The position numbers and the translations under genes were made by a program. A stretch of DNA of 64,000 nt from Lachnospiraceae bacterium (GTDB lineage Bacteria; Bacteroidota; Bacteroidia; Bacteroidales; Muribaculaceae), in contig JAMPGZ010000008.1 in assembly GCA_023663655.1 (NCBI GenBank), forward strand, positions 1-64,000, given 5' to 3'. Under the pieces are notes generated by a model. It had not been told where the DNA came from, searched no databases, and was given only the letters and a program-made list of their open reading frames with translations. Below are positions 7,668 to 16,967 of the stretch, piece by piece. How positions within the stretch are numbered: position 1 is the stretch's first letter; each line of letters opens with the position of its first letter.

Positions 7668-9558
7668 AGATTGTATCGTCGGGGTTGAGGACGAGGCGGC
7701 GTGATGAGAGCAGTTTTCTCACTGTGTCGATTATGTCGTCCTTGCGGCGTGGCGACAGCTCGTTGACGATGTAGTCAAGTGAGCGAGGTTGTTGCGCGGT
7801 GATGTATAGGATCGACTCGGAGAGTTGACGCTTTTCATCATGTGAAGGGGCATGGCGGTTTCGTTCGCGGCACAGGTCGCACTTTCCGCATGGCTTTTCA
7901 GGCTTTTCGCCGAAATATTCGAGCATTATGTTCACTCGGCATCCCGAATCGGCAAATGCGAATTTCTTCATAGCCTCGATTCGTTTCAATAGACGTTCAC
8001 GTTGCAATTCATATACAACCTTGGGTATCTCTATGTACTTGGGCAGTTCCCGCGATGTGGTGTAATATAGAACCGGCATATTCTGACGCGGGACATACTG
8101 GAGAATGTGCATCCGCGACAGGGTGAGAAGTGTTTCATAGACCTTCTGCTCGCTCACATCGGCACGCCGCGCGATCAAAGGTTCGTTGATATACACGAAG
8201 TCGGCAAACAGCCCTGTGTAGCTACGTAGCAGAATATTGAACACCTGCTCGCCTTCATCATCAAGGTTTACTGAATAGAGATCCTCTTTGTCGGATATTA
8301 TCATGACGCGCGATTGCATGGTGACCTCCTCCATAAATTCAAAATATCCGCTTTGAGTGAGCAACCGCATGGCGCTGCGTGCCGGCACCGGCTGGAGGTC
8401 ATAAGTTTTTACGAATAGAGCGAAGTCAAAGGTGTAGGTGTGGTCATATCCGCTGCCTACGGCAACATTCACGAAGTTTCCGGCAAGTTCATATACGCGG
8501 CGTATGTAATCTTTAGGCGGAAATGCATCGGTTACCATGCGTGTCAACCGTGCTTTGTCATGTTTAGCCACCAGCAGCACGGCGAATGATGGCAGTCCGT
8601 CGCGTCCGGCACGTCCGGCTTCCTGATAATATTCTTCCAAAGATGACGGAAGGTCGACGTGAACCACAGTTCTGACATCGGGCTTGTCTATTCCCATTCC
8701 GAACGCATTGGTGGCAACCATGACCCTTATTCTGCCCTCTTTCCACCAATTCTGCTTTTCGGCTTTGTCTTCGACGGCGAGTCCGGCATGATAGAAATCG
8801 GCTGAGATTTCATTAGCTTGCAGGAGCGCGGCTATTTCGCGGGTGCGTTTTCTGGATCTCACATATACTATGGCACTTCCGCGAGTGTTGTTGAGTATAT
8901 TCAGCAACTGACGTTCTTTGTCGAAGTCGTTGCGCACGATATAGGATAGATTTTCGCGGCTAAAGCTTTTGGAAAACAGGTTTTCGCTTGAGAATTTTAG
9001 TTTCGCCATTATATCGCCCACCACTTCGGGCGTAGCCGATGCAGTGAGGGCGAGCACAGGTATGTCGGGCATCAGTTCACGCAGCTCTCCTATTTTAAGG
9101 TAGGAGGGACGGAAATCGTAGCCCCATTGCGAGATACAGTGTGCTTCATCGACCACGATAAGGCTTACGTTCATCTGCTTCAGTTGAGCGATGAATGTCT
9201 CTACACGTAGTTTTTCGGGAGAGATGTAGAGCAGCTTTGCCTTTCCGAGACGGCAGCGGTCCATTCCTAATTTTGATTCAGCACGTGTGAGTCCCGAGTG
9301 CAGACACACGGCTTTGATTCCCCGGTCGCGCAGATTGTCAACCTGATCCTTCATCAGCGAGATGAGGGGAGTTATGACAATAATGAGTCCCGGCAATATC
9401 ATTGCCGGGACTTGGAATGTCAGTGATTTTCCGCCTCCGGTGGGAAGCAGTCCGAGGGTGTCGCGCTTGCTGAGCACCGAGTCGATGATTTCAGCCTGCA
9501 GCGGTCGGAAAGAGTCATATCCCCAATATCTTTTGAGGACTTCAACCGGAGTGAGCAT
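7657..9558 (-). CDS. recQ: ATP-dependent DNA helicase RecQ
   Basis: A 633-residue superfamily 2 helicase. Walker A is at 39-46 (PTGGGKS), the DEAH box at 137-140 followed by the RecQ aromatic-rich loop (CISQWGYDFRPS), and helicase motif VI near QEAGRAGRDG. The RQC region has a zinc site with Cys at roughly 545-567 (one Cys, then CGKCDLC). The protein ends in a winged-helix-like tail with no recognisable HRDC domain, as in the shorter RecQ type. It unwinds 3'-5' for RecF-pathway repair and fork restart. It follows recJ by 7 bases, so helicase and its partner exonuclease are co-expressed. Confidence 0.95.
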   Translation of the reverse strand: MLTPVEVLKRYWGYDSFRPLQAEIIDSVLSKRDTLGLLPTGGGKSLTFQVPAMILPGLIIVITPLISLMKDQVDNLRDRGIKAVCLHSGLTRAESKLGMDRCRLGKAKLLYISPEKLRVETFIAQLKQMNVSLIVVDEAHCISQWGYDFRPSYLKIGELRELMPDIPVLALTASATPEVVGDIMAKLKFSSENLFSKSFSRENLSYIVRNDFDKERQLLNILNNTRGSAIVYVRSRKRTREIAALLQANEISADFYHAGLAVEDKAEKQNWWKEGRIRVMVATNAFGMGIDKPDVRTVVHVDLPSSLEEYYQEAGRAGRDGLPSFAVLLVAKHDKARLTRMVTDAFPPKDYIRRVYELAGNFVNVAVGSGYDHTYTFDFALFVKTYDLQPVPARSAMRLLTQSGYFEFMEEVTMQSRVMIISDKEDLYSVNLDDEGEQVFNILLRSYTGLFADFVYINEPLIARRADVSEQKVYETLLTLSRMHILQYVPRQNMPVLYYTTSRELPKYIEIPKVVYELQRERLLKRIEAMKKFAFADSGCRVNIMLEYFGEKPEKPCGKCDLCRERNRHAPSHDEKRQLSESILYITAQQPRSLDYIVNELSPRRKDDIIDTVRKLLSSRRLVLNPDDTISTV

Positions 9559-9565
9559 GGGGCGG

Positions 9566-11296
9566 TCAATTATTGGATATTCTGATCTCCTTTACTTGAA
9601 GCTGAATGGTGCCAAGTGCGCTCTGATGCTTATTCTCGTCGATCGTATAGCAGATGTCAAATGGCTTTCCGCTATGTATGTGGTCAAAATATTCGCTCAT
9701 GTTGAACGCTATGCCGTTGAACACTTTTCCCGAAGTATTGTCGACAAGCTCGAGTTTGATGTGTTCCAGATGCTTTCCCACGAGTTTGCTTGTCCCGAAA
9801 TCGGTTACTCCTCTTGAGCAAAATACAGGCTTCTGATTGCCGGGACCGAATGGGTTGAACCGGCGCAACAGTCCGAGGAATTCGGGGGTTATCTCTGAAA
9901 AAGTCAAGTAAGTGTCGATATCCAGTTGAGGTGTGAGCTGTGACGGAAGGATGTTTTTCGACACATACTCCTCAAACCGGCGGGTGAATTCCGGAATATT
10001 CTCCTCCTTCAGTGATAGTCCTACGGCATAAGTGTGTCCGCCGAAATTCTCCAGCAGGTCGCGCGAAGCATCGATGGCGCTGTACACGTCAAAGCCCTGC
10101 ACTGATCGTGACGATCCGGTGGCGAGCCCGTTGCTCAAAGTAAGCACTACCGAAGGCTTGTAATAAAGTTCGGTAAGGCGTGATGCCACGATTCCGATGA
10201 TTCCTTTGTGCCAGTCTTTGTTGTATATGACTATCGACTTTTTGTCGTTGAGCAAGTGTGTGCGCTTCTCGATGATGGCGTTAGCCTCTTCGGTGATGCG
10301 CTTGTCGAGCTCCTTGCGGTCCTTGTTGTACTGGTCGATGTTCTTCGCACGCTGATAAGCATCGGCAAAGTCTCGCGACACGAGCAGCTCCACCGCCTCG
10401 CGTCCGCTCTGCATACGTCCCGACGCGTTGATGCGCGGACCTATTTTGAAGATGACGTCGCTGATGGTGATTTCGCGGTTGCTAAGCTGGCATATCTTGA
10501 TGATTGCCCTCAGTCCCACATTGGGGTTTGAGTTGAGGCGTTTCAATCCCCAATATGCCATGATGCGGTTTTCGCCTACCATTGGCACAATGTCGGCGGC
10601 GATGCTCACGGCGGCAAGATCGAGCATATTGTCGAGGTCGTTTTCCTCGATGTCGTTGCTTCGTGCGAAAGCCTGCATGAACTTGAAGCCCACACCGCAG
10701 CCTGACAGATGCGGGCAGGGATAGGTGCTTCCTTCAAGTTTAGGATTCAAAATGGCAACAGCCGGCGGCAATTCGTCGTCGGGCACATGATGATCGCAGA
10801 TGATAAAATCGATGCCGAGTGTGGCAGCGTATTTTATCTCTTCAATAGCCTTGATTCCGCAATCCAGGATTATTATAAGTTTCACCCCCGAGGCATGAGC
10901 CTCGTCTATTGTCTTGGTGGAGATGCCATATCCCTCGTCATATCGTGTAGGGATATAGTACTCTATGTTGGAGTAGAAATTCTGAAGGTACTTGTAGACC
11001 AATGCGACGGCAGTAGTGCCATCGACATCATAGTCGCCAAACACCATAATCTTCTCCTTTGACCCCATGGCTTTATTGAGCCTGTTTACAGCTTTGTCCA
11101 TATCGGGCATCAGGAACGGGTCGTGCATATCTTTCAGTGAAGGATGGAAAAATTGTTCCGCCTCTTCGACTGATGTTATGCCGCGTTGTACCAGTAGCTC
11201 GCTAATAGGTGGGCAGTTGGCGTACTTTGACGCCAATTCCGTCTCTAATTTTTGTTCTTCTGTAGTAAGGGGTAAGTAATTCCATTTACTTATCAT
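9566..11296 (-). CDS. recJ: Single-stranded-DNA-specific exonuclease RecJ
   Basis: A 576-residue DHH-family 5'-3' exonuclease. Metal-binding residues are visible: FGDYDVDG (Asp88, 90, 92) and CDHH (168-170); the DHHA1 motif GGHTYAVG lies around residue 415. It degrades the 5' strand, working with RecQ in recombinational repair. It is the first gene of a recJ-recQ pair with a 7-base gap. A -7-like TATATTTG occurs at 11432-11439 on this strand, about 135 bases upstream, but no good -33 element was found. Confidence 0.95.
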   Translation of the reverse strand: MISKWNYLPLTTEEQKLETELASKYANCPPISELLVQRGITSVEEAEQFFHPSLKDMHDPFLMPDMDKAVNRLNKAMGSKEKIMVFGDYDVDGTTAVALVYKYLQNFYSNIEYYIPTRYDEGYGISTKTIDEAHASGVKLIIILDCGIKAIEEIKYAATLGIDFIICDHHVPDDELPPAVAILNPKLEGSTYPCPHLSGCGVGFKFMQAFARSNDIEENDLDNMLDLAAVSIAADIVPMVGENRIMAYWGLKRLNSNPNVGLRAIIKICQLSNREITISDVIFKIGPRINASGRMQSGREAVELLVSRDFADAYQRAKNIDQYNKDRKELDKRITEEANAIIEKRTHLLNDKKSIVIYNKDWHKGIIGIVASRLTELYYKPSVVLTLSNGLATGSSRSVQGFDVYSAIDASRDLLENFGGHTYAVGLSLKEENIPEFTRRFEEYVSKNILPSQLTPQLDIDTYLTFSEITPEFLGLLRRFNPFGPGNQKPVFCSRGVTDFGTSKLVGKHLEHIKLELVDNTSGKVFNGIAFNMSEYFDHIHSGKPFDICYTIDENKHQSALGTIQLQVKEIRISNN

Positions 11297-11434
11297 TTAT
11301 GTTATTTTTTATTTTTTGCATAGCAAAACGCCCATGGGTCACATGAGCTTAGAGGAGTGGAGGATGTATGGTTTCGGGCGGTCATTCATCGCAATGAGGA
11401 GAGTGCGAAAACCGCAATATACGCCATTACGCAA

Positions 11435-11467
11435 ATATAGCCATTTTCTATGAGAAAACGGCTATAT
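11435..11467 (-). terminator. Hairpin downstream of mscS
   Basis: ATATAGCC plus ATTTTCT (11435-11449) pairs with AGAAAA plus CGGCTATAT (to 11467) with one mismatch around a 3-base loop. It lies 27 bases after the mscS stop. The T run on the reverse strand is short, so it is a moderate terminator at best. The rest of the 197-base gap to recJ shows nothing further. Confidence 0.5.
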
Positions 11468-11493
11468 GGTGGGGCTTTTATATTAAATTAATA

Positions 11494-12663
11494 TTACTTT
11501 TCTGTTGCCGGGGCTGACGGTTGGTCGAGGTGCACATCGAGCTGCGGGAACGGGAAGCTCAGTCCTGCTTTCGGAAGTTCGTTGTAGAATCGCTCGTTCA
11601 TTTGAAAATACACATCCCAATATGAACCTGAACGAGTCCATGCTCTTGCCACCATGTCGATGCTGCTTGCGTTGAGAGTTTTAAGTGCTACAAAGGGGGA
11701 TCGGTCGGCTTTCGGAAGCGATGCGCGCAGTTTGGCGTTTTCTTCTTCGATTTTCAATGCGAGGCTCACAGGTCTTTTACGCTTGGTGAATATTTTTTTA
11801 TACCAAGGGAGCCGTGAGTCAGCTTCGATTTCCAGTTGCTCCTTGCGTTGCTCTTCTTTTACTTGTTCTTCCAATCTTGCGACTGCATCTTTCTCGCGAT
11901 CGTCCTCAATGTATTTTTTGACGATACGGTCATCGCTTGTGAGGATTTTTAGAATAGCCTCTTTAGCCACAGCCACGTCATCGCCGTAGGAGATTGATAT
12001 TTCCCAGTCCACACGGCGGTAATCCTCCTTGGAGTAGTTGTTGATGGAGCTTGTGGATAGCGGACCGTTGGGGATGATGATCTGCTTGTTGTCGGCAGTG
12101 TTGATGATGGTGCTGAAGATTTGAATCTCCTTCACTGTTCCGGCAAATCCCTGAGCTTCGATATAGTCGCCGATTTTATATGGCTTCAAGAGCAGGATGA
12201 GGACTCCTCCGGCAAAATTCTGCAATGTTCCGCTTAGAGCCAAGCCAATCGCGACACCGGCAGATGCGAATAGCGCCAGGAATGAGCTTGTCTCGATGCC
12301 GAGAATGCCTATCACGGTGATGATGAGGATGAAGTACAGTACAATCCTTATAAGGCTGAGAATAAACGTGGAGAGCGACCTGTCGAGCTTGCGGCGCAGG
12401 AAGATCGTGTCGACGACTTTGTATATTTTCTTGATTATGAATTTGCCGACATAGAATACGAGAATCGCAATGGCGAGATGGATGGTGAATTCAACAAGTC
12501 CGTTGACCATGCGGCTTATGAAATCATCAAGTGACATATTTTCGACTGATTTCCATGCTTCGCGTGCGTTAGCCTTTATGGAATCGGCGGGAACTGCCGG
12601 CACCGCATCAGCGAATTGCGATGTGGTGGCGTTGATTAAGTCGTCAAATTGTGTTCCAAACAT
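11494..12663 (-). CDS. mscS: MscS-family mechanosensitive channel
   Basis: A 389-residue inner-membrane channel that opens under membrane tension to release solutes during hypo-osmotic shock. Three membrane helices are seen (about 57-80, 101-122 and the Gly/Ala-rich pore helix 133-158), followed by the beta domain with the family motif near GTVKEIQIFST and IIPNGPL. Unusually, the cytoplasmic part holds an extra charged stretch of about 75 residues (roughly 235-310, Glu/Lys/Arg-rich) before the final alpha/beta segment. It follows the clostripain-like gene by 17 bases and is probably co-transcribed. Confidence 0.9.
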   Translation of the reverse strand: MFGTQFDDLINATTSQFADAVPAVPADSIKANAREAWKSVENMSLDDFISRMVNGLVEFTIHLAIAILVFYVGKFIIKKIYKVVDTIFLRRKLDRSLSTFILSLIRIVLYFILIITVIGILGIETSSFLALFASAGVAIGLALSGTLQNFAGGVLILLLKPYKIGDYIEAQGFAGTVKEIQIFSTIINTADNKQIIIPNGPLSTSSINNYSKEDYRRVDWEISISYGDDVAVAKEAILKILTSDDRIVKKYIEDDREKDAVARLEEQVKEEQRKEQLEIEADSRLPWYKKIFTKRKRPVSLALKIEEENAKLRASLPKADRSPFVALKTLNASSIDMVARAWTRSGSYWDVYFQMNERFYNELPKAGLSFPFPQLDVHLDQPSAPATEK

Positions 12664-12680
12664 ATCGTGATGTTGTCTAT

Positions 12681-13847
12681 TTAGTTATTGACAGGAAATA
12701 TTATCTCGTTGTACCACTGCAGGTCACGGTAGTTGTATTTGTCGGCATCAGTATTGCTGTCGCTGTAGATGAATGTCGACACTCCGTGGCAATTAGTCAA
12801 TGGCAGTGAGCCCCACATGGATTGTGTGTTGGCTTTATAGATAACAAATTCTTCCATCGCACAGTTTAATTCTTCCTTGAGTTCCGGATATTCCGTATCA
12901 TTGATGAGCGATGAGGCATAGTGAGAGAGGTCGTAGAATTTACGGTTGAATACCGGCGTGTAGAAACTTTGATAATATGTCTGCGGAGAGAATCCCGGCG
13001 GCATCTGCATATTGACAGTGTAGATGGCGCGCGTGGCAGCAGCCACTCGGTCGATTTTAGCCATGTCATAGACTGAGATGGCTATACTCTGATTGTCGGG
13101 CACGGGATGGTTTTCGTAAAAACGGTAAGTGTTGGCAGCAGCGCCGGCAAGATCAGCCTCTTCTTCGGCAAGCAGCGGGATGTTTTGGTCGTAGGGCATT
13201 CCGTCGAGCGGAGTTTCAGTGGGTGAGGCTACGATGTGATCGGCACAGCCACGAAGCTCGTAGAGAGTCTCTATGTTGCCCATGAGGCAGCAGTCGAAGT
13301 ATATGTAGTCGAAACCTTCACCGCGCAAGGCTTTGGCGAGATTTGGGATTGACATCTCTTTTCCGCGGTCCACGCCCCATGAGCGTGATTTTTCGGGCGA
13401 GGTCCCGTTGTTGAATATCCATCCTGATGCATGGCTCCATAAGATGAGTCCGTATTTACGTGCCGGAGCGTAGGTTCTCATGTCGTTGAACACTTCCTTC
13501 ATGCGAGCCACCGACACGCTGTAGGGAGCGGGATCATATTCTTTAAGCACCTCCACGCCGTGTTTGGTGATGAGCTTCAGGCTCGGAGTTTGGTTGTAAG
13601 GGGCATGATAGGCGAGGATGTTGGCGCCTTTTAGCTTATTGCTTTCCGCAGCGGCAATCATTTCGTCGATATCCCGGTAGTCATATTTCACCGAACCGCT
13701 TCCAAGTGAATTGGATGCCGCCATATATACAAGCACCGTGCGGGATGCGATGGGGTCGTCTCCGGGCTCGTTTTTGTCCTCTTTACATGACAGCATGAGC
13801 AGCATGGTGATGAACGCTAATGCTATATGTGATATTCTGATTGGCAT
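12681..13847 (-). CDS. Clostripain-related (family C11) lipoprotein
   Basis: A 388-residue protein with a lipoprotein signal (Cys21 after MLLMLS). The peptidase C11 core is clear: an N-terminal strand VLVYMAASN, the catalytic His139 in LWSHASGW, and the catalytic Cys in FDCCLMG (most likely Cys187). C11 enzymes cut after Arg or Lys, and many gut Bacteroidales export them as lipoproteins; the target here is unknown. It is probably on the cell surface or in the periplasm. A -7-like TAATTTTG sits at 13870-13877 on this strand, 23 bases before the start. Confidence 0.85.
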   Translation of the reverse strand: MPIRISHIALAFITMLLMLSCKEDKNEPGDDPIASRTVLVYMAASNSLGSGSVKYDYRDIDEMIAAAESNKLKGANILAYHAPYNQTPSLKLITKHGVEVLKEYDPAPYSVSVARMKEVFNDMRTYAPARKYGLILWSHASGWIFNNGTSPEKSRSWGVDRGKEMSIPNLAKALRGEGFDYIYFDCCLMGNIETLYELRGCADHIVASPTETPLDGMPYDQNIPLLAEEEADLAGAAANTYRFYENHPVPDNQSIAISVYDMAKIDRVAAATRAIYTVNMQMPPGFSPQTYYQSFYTPVFNRKFYDLSHYASSLINDTEYPELKEELNCAMEEFVIYKANTQSMWGSLPLTNCHGVSTFIYSDSNTDADKYNYRDLQWYNEIIFPVNN

Positions 13848-13931
13848 TTAATGGTTGTTTTTAAGAATGCAAAATTACGTATTTATTTCATGAGTGACCA
13901 CGAAAAAATATATAAATATCAATAAATTGCA

Positions 13932-15350
13932 TTATAGGATGGGGCTCAGAAGGCGGTACATGGATTCCTTCATCTTCTGTGAGCGTGGTCTTTTGTTCCA
14001 TTCCGAAGCGTTGAGCCTCACGCAGTCGTTTATGTCGTTGAGGAATATGTCGCGCATCTGTCGGTTCACTTCGCGTGAATAAATGAATACATTGCTTTCA
14101 AAATTATGCTCGAAGCTGCGGAAGTCAATGTTGGTGGAGCCTACCGACACGAACTCGTCGTCGACAATTACAGTCTTGGCATGGAGCATCCCCGCTTCGT
14201 AGAGGTACACCTTTATTCCGGCAGCGAGGCACTCCTTGATGTAGGAGAATGTGGAATAGGTGAGAAGCGTGGAATCACTTCGAGCCGGTATCATGATGCG
14301 CACGTCGACTTTTGACAGCGCCACTGCTTGAAGATTTCTCAAGATTGATTCGGTGGGCAGGAAGTATGGTGTCTGGATGAACACGCATCGCTTGGCATTT
14401 GCGATGGCTTTCATCATCACCATGGCTATGTTGCTCCATTGGTTAGTGGGACCGCTTGTCATCATCTGTATTCCTGACGAATAGTGGGGAAGATGCGGGG
14501 TACGTCGGTCGGCTTTCTCTTCGAGCAGGGGCTGCCCCATGAAGCTCCAGTCGACAGCAAATGCATATTGCAGCCCTCCCACGGCAGGACCGGTTATTTT
14601 CACATGGGTGTCGCGCCATATCCCGTAGGATACGCCTGAGATATATCGGTCGGCAATGTTCATTCCGCCGATGTATCCTATTTCGCCATCGATGATTGCG
14701 ATTTTTCGGTGGTTACGCCAATTTATACGTGTGGCGAATAGCGGGAATGTCACTCGGAAAAACGGGTGTATCTCCACGCCGGCATCTTTCATGCGCTTGA
14801 AAAACCGGTTTTTGGTGTTTATTGAGCCTATATGGTCATATATTACTCTTACTTTCACTCCCGATGAGGCTTTCCTGATTAATATGTCGGCTATGCGATT
14901 GCCTATGGTGTCGTCAGTGAATATGTAATATTCAAGATGGATGTATTGATGTGCGTTTTCAAGATCGTGGAGCAGATTGTCGAATTTCTCTTGTCCGGAG
15001 GTGAAAATCTCCACGCGGTTGCCCGGATAATATATAGCCCCGTTGAGGGTGTTTGCCATCTTGATTTGCAATATGTTGGCTTTGGAATAGGGGAGCTTGT
15101 TGGTGTCAACCCCTTTAAACGACTCGCGCTTGCGCAGCTTGCGGCGGTTGCGCCGGGTGATCATGCGTGTGTTTTTGAGGCTTCTGCCGAAAAATATATA
15201 TAGCACCACTCCAAATACGGGCACCATGAGCAGCACCGTGATCCAGGCGAGAGATTTGACCGGATTACGGTTTTCTGACAGAACTACGGCAATCAAGCTC
15301 ACGATTGTTCCGCAGTATGCCGCCAAAAGCACAATGTAGTACCATGCCAT
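13932..15350 (-). CDS. cls: Cardiolipin synthase
   Basis: A 472-residue phospholipase-D superfamily enzyme that joins two phosphatidylglycerols into cardiolipin at the inner membrane. Two N-terminal membrane helices (about 4-25 and 33-54) are followed by two HKD motifs: His214, Lys216, Asp221 and His390, Lys392, Asp397. The length and the IYIFFG-type segment after the second helix fit bacterial Cls. It stands alone, with 174 bases to the rplI stop and 84 bases to the clostripain-like gene. Confidence 0.93.
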   Translation of the reverse strand: MAWYYIVLLAAYCGTIVSLIAVVLSENRNPVKSLAWITVLLMVPVFGVVLYIFFGRSLKNTRMITRRNRRKLRKRESFKGVDTNKLPYSKANILQIKMANTLNGAIYYPGNRVEIFTSGQEKFDNLLHDLENAHQYIHLEYYIFTDDTIGNRIADILIRKASSGVKVRVIYDHIGSINTKNRFFKRMKDAGVEIHPFFRVTFPLFATRINWRNHRKIAIIDGEIGYIGGMNIADRYISGVSYGIWRDTHVKITGPAVGGLQYAFAVDWSFMGQPLLEEKADRRTPHLPHYSSGIQMMTSGPTNQWSNIAMVMMKAIANAKRCVFIQTPYFLPTESILRNLQAVALSKVDVRIMIPARSDSTLLTYSTFSYIKECLAAGIKVYLYEAGMLHAKTVIVDDEFVSVGSTNIDFRSFEHNFESNVFIYSREVNRQMRDIFLNDINDCVRLNASEWNKRPRSQKMKESMYRLLSPIL

Positions 15351-15459
15351 GTCAGGAGGAGTATGATTAGTGTGCGGCTAAGATACAAAAAATACGGTAA
15401 ACCGACAATAGTTTTTTTCAGATTGCATTTCCTCTGTTTCAATTCATGTGCGTCAGGGT

Positions 15460-15490
15460 AAAAAAAATAGGCACGTCTCACGACGCGCCC
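15460..15490 (-). terminator. Terminator of the rpsF-rpsR-rplI operon
   Basis: On the reverse strand GGGCGCGTC pairs with GACGTGCCT (two wobbles) around GTGA and is followed by ATTTTTTT. It lies about 35 bases after the rplI stop. Confidence 0.85.
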
Positions 15491-15524
15491 ATTCGTTCAA
15501 CTTGTATTTATGCAAAATTAATCC

Positions 15525-15980
15525 TTATGCTTCTGTTGCTTCAGCAACTACCTCGAAAGGAAGCTCAACGCTAACCTCTTTGTGGAGGTTGATGTTGCAG
15601 GTGTAGTTGCCTGCTTCCTTGATGCTGTCCTTAAGAACGATGACTTTGCGGTCGATGTTCTTGCCGAGCTTTTCAAGAGCTTCAGCGATAGTAGCTGAGT
15701 TTACTGATCCGTAGATAGTGCCGTTGGCGCTTACCTTTACGGGAATTGTGAGGGTGATGCCCTCAAGTGAAGCTGCCACAGCTTCTGCGTCGGCTTTGAT
15801 TTTAGCAAGCTTGTGTGCACGCTGGCGCTGGTTTTCTGCAAGCACCTTAAGAGCCGATTCAGTGGCGATAACTGCCTTTCCCTGGGGGATGAGGTAGTTA
15901 CGGCCATAGCCGTTCTTTACTTCAATGACGTCATCCTTGTAGCCTAAGCTGGGGATGTCTTCTTTCAATATAATTTTCAT
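15525..15980 (-). CDS. rplI: 50S ribosomal protein L9
   Basis: A 151-residue protein with the L9 N-terminal signature (VKNGYGRNYLIPQGKA, about 22-37), the long connecting helix (about 42-75), and the C-terminal RNA-binding domain ending in an acidic Glu/Ala tail. It binds 23S rRNA near the L1 stalk. Third gene of rpsF-rpsR-rplI, 20 bases after rpsR. Confidence 0.97.
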   Translation of the reverse strand: MKIILKEDIPSLGYKDDVIEVKNGYGRNYLIPQGKAVIATESALKVLAENQRQRAHKLAKIKADAEAVAASLEGITLTIPVKVSANGTIYGSVNSATIAEALEKLGKNIDRKVIVLKDSIKEAGNYTCNINLHKEVSVELPFEVVAEATEA

Positions 15981-16000
15981 AATCTATTGTCTCTAAATGT

Positions 16001-16270
16001 TTATTTCATCAAGTCGGTCACGTAGGGAAGCAATGCCAAGTGGCGTGCACGTTTAACTGCCTGAGCCACACGACGCTGGAATTTCAATGAAGTTCCGGTG
16101 ATGCGGCGGGGAAGCAATTTGCCCTGCTCGTTGAGGAACTTTTTGAGGAATTCAGGATCCTTGTAGTCGATATACTTGATGCCACTTCTCTTAAAGCGAC
16201 AATATTTTTTCTTTTTAACGTCCACCGACAGCGGAGTTAAGTAACGAATTTCTGATTGAGCTTGTGCCAT
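16001..16270 (-). CDS. rpsR: 30S ribosomal protein S18
   Basis: An 89-residue basic protein with the S18 core: [16 protein letters not shown], then [16 protein letters not shown] and [11 protein letters not shown]. It forms a dimer with S6 on the platform of the small subunit. It sits between rpsF (3-base gap) and rplI. Confidence 0.97.
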   Translation of the reverse strand: MAQAQSEIRYLTPLSVDVKKKKYCRFKRSGIKYIDYKDPEFLKKFLNEQGKLLPRRITGTSLKFQRRVAQAVKRARHLALLPYVTDLMK

Positions 16271-16273
16271 GAT

Positions 16274-16654
16274 TTAGTCCTCCTTTGTTTCTACTGCTAC
16301 TTCTTCTTGAGTTGTGGCGGGTTTCTGACCCTTGAGTGAACGACGCTTGATTGCGTAAGCGTGAGCGTACTTGTCAAGACGGAATGTCAAGAAGCGAAGA
16401 ACGCGCTCGTCACGACGGAACTGGGTCTCGAGTTTCTTGACCATGTCAGGATTTGCGTCAAATTCAACCAATGTGTAGAAGCCGGTTGACTTCTTCTGGA
16501 TGGGGTAAGCAAGCTTGCGGAGACCCCAATTCTCTTCGTTTACAATTTCACCGCCGTTCTCCTTAATGAAGCCGGTGAACTTGTCTACCGCTTCCTTCAT
16601 CTGAGCATCAGACAAAACGGGAGTTAAAATGAAAACGGTTTCGTAATGGTTCAT
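16274..16654 (-). CDS. rpsF: 30S ribosomal protein S6
   Basis: A 126-residue S6 protein. The start at 16654 gives the family's usual [10 protein letters not shown] beginning; an ATG 12 codons upstream lies close to the promoter and is less likely. The ferredoxin-like fold features are present, including the [11 protein letters not shown] segment and the [15 protein letters not shown] strand. The tail is Thr/Glu-rich and acidic, as is common in this phylum. First gene of the ribosomal operon; a strong promoter lies at 16688-16718. Confidence 0.96.
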   Translation of the reverse strand: MNHYETVFILTPVLSDAQMKEAVDKFTGFIKENGGEIVNEENWGLRKLAYPIQKKSTGFYTLVEFDANPDMVKKLETQFRRDERVLRFLTFRLDKYAHAYAIKRRSLKGQKPATTQEEVAVETKED

Positions 16655-16687
16655 ACTGTTAATATTGATATTGTTTAAATGCGACCG

Positions 16688-16718
16688 CAAAGTTAAGAAA
16701 AATCTCTAACTCCACAAA
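16688..16718 (-). promoter_or_regulatory. Bacteroidetes-type promoter of rpsF
   Basis: On the reverse strand TTTG (16715-16718) is followed after exactly 19 bases by TAACTTTG (16688-16695). Both boxes and the spacing match the phylum consensus. It lies 34 bases before the rpsF start. Confidence 0.8.
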
Positions 16719-16748
16719 ACTTTCCGCCCAAAATCAACAATTTATGAA

Positions 16749-16840
16749 TTGAGAATCGAGAATTGAGAATCGAGAATTGAGAATTGAGAGTTGAGAGTTG
16801 AGAGTTGAGAATTGAGAATTGAGAATTGAGAATTGAGAAT
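16749..16840 (+). repeat. 7-bp tandem repeat, TTGAGAA x13
   Basis: Thirteen consecutive 7-base units: TTGAGAA with variants TCGAGAA and TTGAGAG. The units are uninterrupted, so this is not a CRISPR array. It lies upstream of the rpsF promoter and is followed after about 10 bases by the 9-bp repeat at 16851. The reverse complement of the same pair of repeats occurs at 55930-56025. Confidence 0.95.
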
Positions 16841-16850
16841 GATGGAGCCT

Positions 16851-16886
16851 TTAGTGACTTTAAAGTCCTTAATGACTTTGGTTGGG
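16851..16886 (+). repeat. 9-bp tandem repeat, TTAAAGTCC type
   Basis: TTAGTGACT, TTAAAGTCC and TTAATGACT follow one another at 9-base spacing, then decay into TTGGTTGGG. The array is joined to the TTGAGAA array by GATGGAGCC. Confidence 0.75.
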
Positions 16887-16931
16887 AGTTGAGGATGTGG
16901 ATTAGGAATCATAAGCTTATGGGAAGAGTGG

Positions 16932-16962
16932 TTGGTGGATTGTGGGATTTTGCTTACCTTTG
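16932..16962 (+). promoter_or_regulatory. Promoter of the thiamine uptake operon
   Basis: TTG at 16932-16934 and TACCTTTG at 16955-16962 are 20 bases apart, matching the phylum consensus. Transcription would begin close to 16968, the first base of the riboswitch P1 helix. Confidence 0.65.
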
Positions 16963-16967
16963 CGGCA

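Noticed and set aside
16749-16840. Possible CRISPR array
   Set aside because: Units are 7 bases and directly adjoining, with no spacers and no cas genes.
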